In this document: one piece after another, positions 13,835 to 15,448 of the stretch | How positions within the stretch are numbered: the stretch's first letter is position 1 | How the letters are laid out: every line of letters starts with the position of its first letter | Source: DASWJQ01 sp036397095 | GTDB lineage: Bacteria; Chloroflexota; Anaerolineae; Anaerolineales; E44-bin32 | Reading direction: 5' to 3' | Length of the DNA stretch: 15,448 nucleotides | Assembly: GCA_036397095.1 (NCBI GenBank) | Contig: DASWJQ010000092.1 | Span: forward strand, 1-15,448 | Made by a program: the position numbers and the translations under genes | Notes under the pieces: model-generated | What the model was told of the DNA's origin: nothing | The model's database searches: none | What the model saw: only the letters and a program-made list of their open reading frames with translations

Positions 13835-14812
13835 ATGGATGGCCTGCAATCCCGCTCGGTGAAGACCGACGTGGCTGCCCGTCGGCCGGAGGCAAGTAAC
13901 TCGGTGGAGCCCGAAGGGGCACCGCATCCTGCTTACCTGCAGATGCAAGAGAAGCTTGACAAGGCCCGGCAGCGCATGCTCAGCGCCGCGGTCGCATTCT
14001 GCGACGGATTAATTAGCGCGGGTCAACTGCGGGCCGTGCGTGAGATGCTGCGCGAGCAGGAACTGCGTTTTGCCAAGTTGGAGGGTGAAGGTTCTCCGCC
14101 GTTCGTCGAACCGGCCGCCCCAACCCCCGCGACCAGCCCGTCCGTTCCGGTCGAACACCTGCAGCCTGCCGAGCCCGCAGCCGGGGCGGAGGGCCTCTTC
14201 GACCGGCCGCGCGGGCCGATTAACGAAGAACTTCAGTCCATGCTTGGCCACTTGGACGAGAAGATCGGTAACCTGGAGGGCGACTTCCAGCAAGGTCGGA
14301 TCAACGCTTCGCAGTACCGGGCCATCCGCCGCCACTACATGGAGCAGCATGAAGTAGCGCTGCGCTTGCACCGGGCCAACCCTGCGAGCGACCGCTGGCG
14401 CATTGTGCTTGAGGAAGGCAAGACCACCTTCCTGATGCAGTTGAATGAGGCCGAGTGCCGCTGCATCGCATTCTACGACTTGGCCAGCCGGGACTGCATG
14501 CTGCTGCAGGGCGAGCTGCCCAACGAGGCCGAGGAGGCGATGCGTTTCCTGTCAACCTTCGGTCACGGCCCGTCCGATCAACCGACAGGCCGCATGTTTG
14601 CCACCCAGACCGATGATGGCGCCAACCTCTTGCTGATCCCGGGACGCTACACGGCGGCCCTGGTGGCCTTCTCTGACGAACCGCCGGGCTGGCAAGTGCG
14701 GGCCTTGCGCGAGGTCTTGCGCAACTTCGAAGCTGCCAACAACGTCGCGTTGGACCGTGGCGAACGCAAGGCATTGGTCTTCCCCAATCTCAATCGTTTC
14801 TTTCGCGACTGA
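13835..14812 (+). CDS. Unrecognised protein with duplicated helical module and C-terminal domain, 325 aa
   Basis: I do not recognise a named family. There is no signal peptide or membrane segment, so it is probably cytoplasmic. Two similar helical modules are visible: residues 37-83, with FCDGLISAGQLRAVRE (55-70) then REQE, and residues 133-180, with FQQGRINASQYRAIRR (151-166) then MEQH. The shared pattern F-x-x-G-x-I-x-A-x-Q-x-R-A-x-R followed by EQ shows a duplication and is reminiscent of short SHOCT-like helical motifs. A Pro/Ala-rich linker (86-118) separates them. Residues 188-325 form a mixed alpha/beta domain (WRIVLEEGKTTFLMQL, ANLLLIPGRYTAALVAFS) ending in LRNFEAANN and a basic tail, loosely like a longin/roadblock-type regulatory fold (speculative). 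The ATG at 13835 is preferred for its upstream AGGATGG; an ATG at 13826 is the alternative. Divergent from the lipoprotein. Confidence 0.75.
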   Translation: MDGLQSRSVKTDVAARRPEASNSVEPEGAPHPAYLQMQEKLDKARQRMLSAAVAFCDGLISAGQLRAVREMLREQELRFAKLEGEGSPPFVEPAAPTPATSPSVPVEHLQPAEPAAGAEGLFDRPRGPINEELQSMLGHLDEKIGNLEGDFQQGRINASQYRAIRRHYMEQHEVALRLHRANPASDRWRIVLEEGKTTFLMQLNEAECRCIAFYDLASRDCMLLQGELPNEAEEAMRFLSTFGHGPSDQPTGRMFATQTDDGANLLLIPGRYTAALVAFSDEPPGWQVRALREVLRNFEAANNVALDRGERKALVFPNLNRFFRD

Positions 14813-14935
14813 CACCGCGCTACGCCGCTATCCCTGCCGGAGACACCGGGCGGTGAATTGCGCCTGGTGATAAGATGGACCCCGCCCATCACCGCTTCGC
14901 TGGCGGCCACGGGCAGCCACCGACTGATCAACGCC

Positions 14936-14943
14936 GGAGGGAG
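14936..14943 (+). promoter_or_regulatory. Strong Shine-Dalgarno before the last gene
   Basis: GGAGGGAG is a near-perfect anti-16S match. No ATG, GTG or TTG follows at 5-10 nt in any frame. The in-frame codon at the right distance (7 nt) is ATC at 14951. The 138-bp gap before it holds no other gene and no clear promoter. Confidence 0.6.
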
Positions 14944-14950
14944 TAGACCC

Positions 14951-15448
14951 ATCGCTGGCCCACTCGCTTGCCAGTCCCGGACTGTTGCGCGCCGCATTTT
15001 GCAGTGGGGCATCCCCCTGCTCTTGTTGGCGGCCCTGCTGGTCCCGCCGGGAGCCCTGGCCCAAGTGGACGGCCGCTACTATCCGGAAACGGGACACACC
15101 CTTGACGAACGGTTTATCTCCTTTTTTGACGCACACGGTGGCGTGATCGTCTTTGGTTTTCCGATAACCGAGAGCTTCGTCGATCAGCCCACGCAGCACC
15201 TGATCCAGTACACCGAGAACGCCCGCTTCGAATGGCGCCAGGATCCGACCGGGCACGTCGAGCTGGCCCGGCTAGGCGAGTTGATCGGCGGATGGCAGCT
15301 GCCGTCGGAAGACCCGGTGGACGGCGGCGGCTGCCGGTTTTTTCCCACTTCGGGCCACGCCACCTGTTATGCCTTCTTGTCCTTTTTTGACCAGTACGGC
15401 GGCCAGGATCTGTTCGGGGTGCCGATCTCGGAGTTCGTCATCGAAGAC
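14951..15448 (+). CDS. Secreted repeat protein, N-terminal part (start uncertain, cut by window edge)
   Basis: The frame is open to the window end. Counting from the codon at 14951, an Arg-containing N-region (RTVARR) is followed by a hydrophobic core (GIPLLLLAALLV) and a likely signal-peptidase site Ala-Leu-Ala | Gln after residue 37. The mature part has two repeat units: RYYPETGHTLDERFISFF then FGFPITESFVD, and RFFPTSGHATCYAFLSFF then FGVPISEFVIED. The shared pattern is [YF]-[YF]-P-x-[TS]-G-H...FxxFFDxxGGxxxFGxPIxExF, a type of repeat common in secreted Chloroflexi proteins; its function is not known to me. The start is odd: the good Shine-Dalgarno points to ATC. Canonical in-frame alternatives are GTG 14867 and TTG 14858 (no Shine-Dalgarno, implausible N-terminus) and TTG 14999 (loses the basic N-region). 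Confidence 0.75.
   Translation, partial: MAGPLACQSRTVARRILQWGIPLLLLAALLVPPGALAQVDGRYYPETGHTLDERFISFFDAHGGVIVFGFPITESFVDQPTQHLIQYTENARFEWRQDPTGHVELARLGELIGGWQLPSEDPVDGGGCRFFPTSGHATCYAFLSFFDQYGGQDLFGVPISEFVIED

Noticed and set aside
14828..15256. 142-codon open frame on the minus strand
   Set aside because: It is antisense to the secreted repeat protein, whose signal peptide and repeat units are clear.
1..15448. CRISPR array, tRNA or rRNA genes, transposase or phage genes, defence system
   Set aside because: No regularly spaced repeats, no cloverleaf-like sequence and no such protein motifs were seen on either strand.

Overview
This is a GC-rich bacterial chromosome segment, most likely from a Chloroflexota (Anaerolineae/Caldilineae-like) organism. 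That assignment is inferred from three things. The isoprenoid genes are a mevalonate kinase plus an isopentenyl phosphate kinase, a pair known from Chloroflexi such as Roseiflexus. There is a Thr/Pro-rich SH3 lipoprotein and a secreted protein with Phe-Pro/Gly-His repeats. There are also dolichyl-mannosyltransferase-like GT-C proteins with a WDE...HPDERF loop. No tRNA, rRNA, CRISPR array, insertion sequence or phage gene was seen, and gene density is high. The longest gene-free stretch is about 190 bp.

Left block, minus strand, read from right to left. tlyA (rRNA 2'-O-methyltransferase) is followed by a 191-bp gap and then lepA (elongation factor 4). Six bases after lepA comes a TTG-started flippase-like LPG-synthase membrane protein. 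A consensus extended -10 box then precedes a surface-glycan operon: a GT4 glycosyltransferase fused to a SAM-dependent methyltransferase, overlapping by 4 bp a 751-aa GT-C membrane glycosyltransferase, then a second GT-C gene cut by the window edge.

Middle block, plus strand. Divergent from tlyA, a good sigma-70-type promoter sits so close to the ATG of a UbiA-family gene that its mRNA should be leaderless. This UbiA protein resembles decaprenyl-phosphate phosphoribosyltransferase. The genes ubiA-like, mevalonate kinase and isopentenyl phosphate kinase are joined by 4-bp ATGA and GTGA overlaps, so they look like one tightly coupled operon. An ALDH7-type aldehyde dehydrogenase with its own strong Shine-Dalgarno follows.

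Right block. A minus-strand SH3 lipoprotein, whose Shine-Dalgarno lies inside a small hairpin, is divergent from an unrecognised 325-aa protein built from a duplicated helical module and a C-terminal domain. The window ends inside a secreted repeat protein whose best ribosome-binding site points to an ATC rather than a normal start codon.

Functional reading (inference). Isoprenoid precursor synthesis, a polyprenyl-phosphate-modifying UbiA enzyme, GT-C enzymes that use polyprenyl-phosphate sugars and a flippase-like protein lie within 10 kb. Together they suggest lipid-linked sugar donor and cell-surface glycan synthesis. I see no clearly new defence or mobile system. The most interesting items are the coupled UbiA/MVK/IPK operon, the GT4-methyltransferase fusion, the unrecognised duplicated-module protein and several unusual translation-initiation regions.
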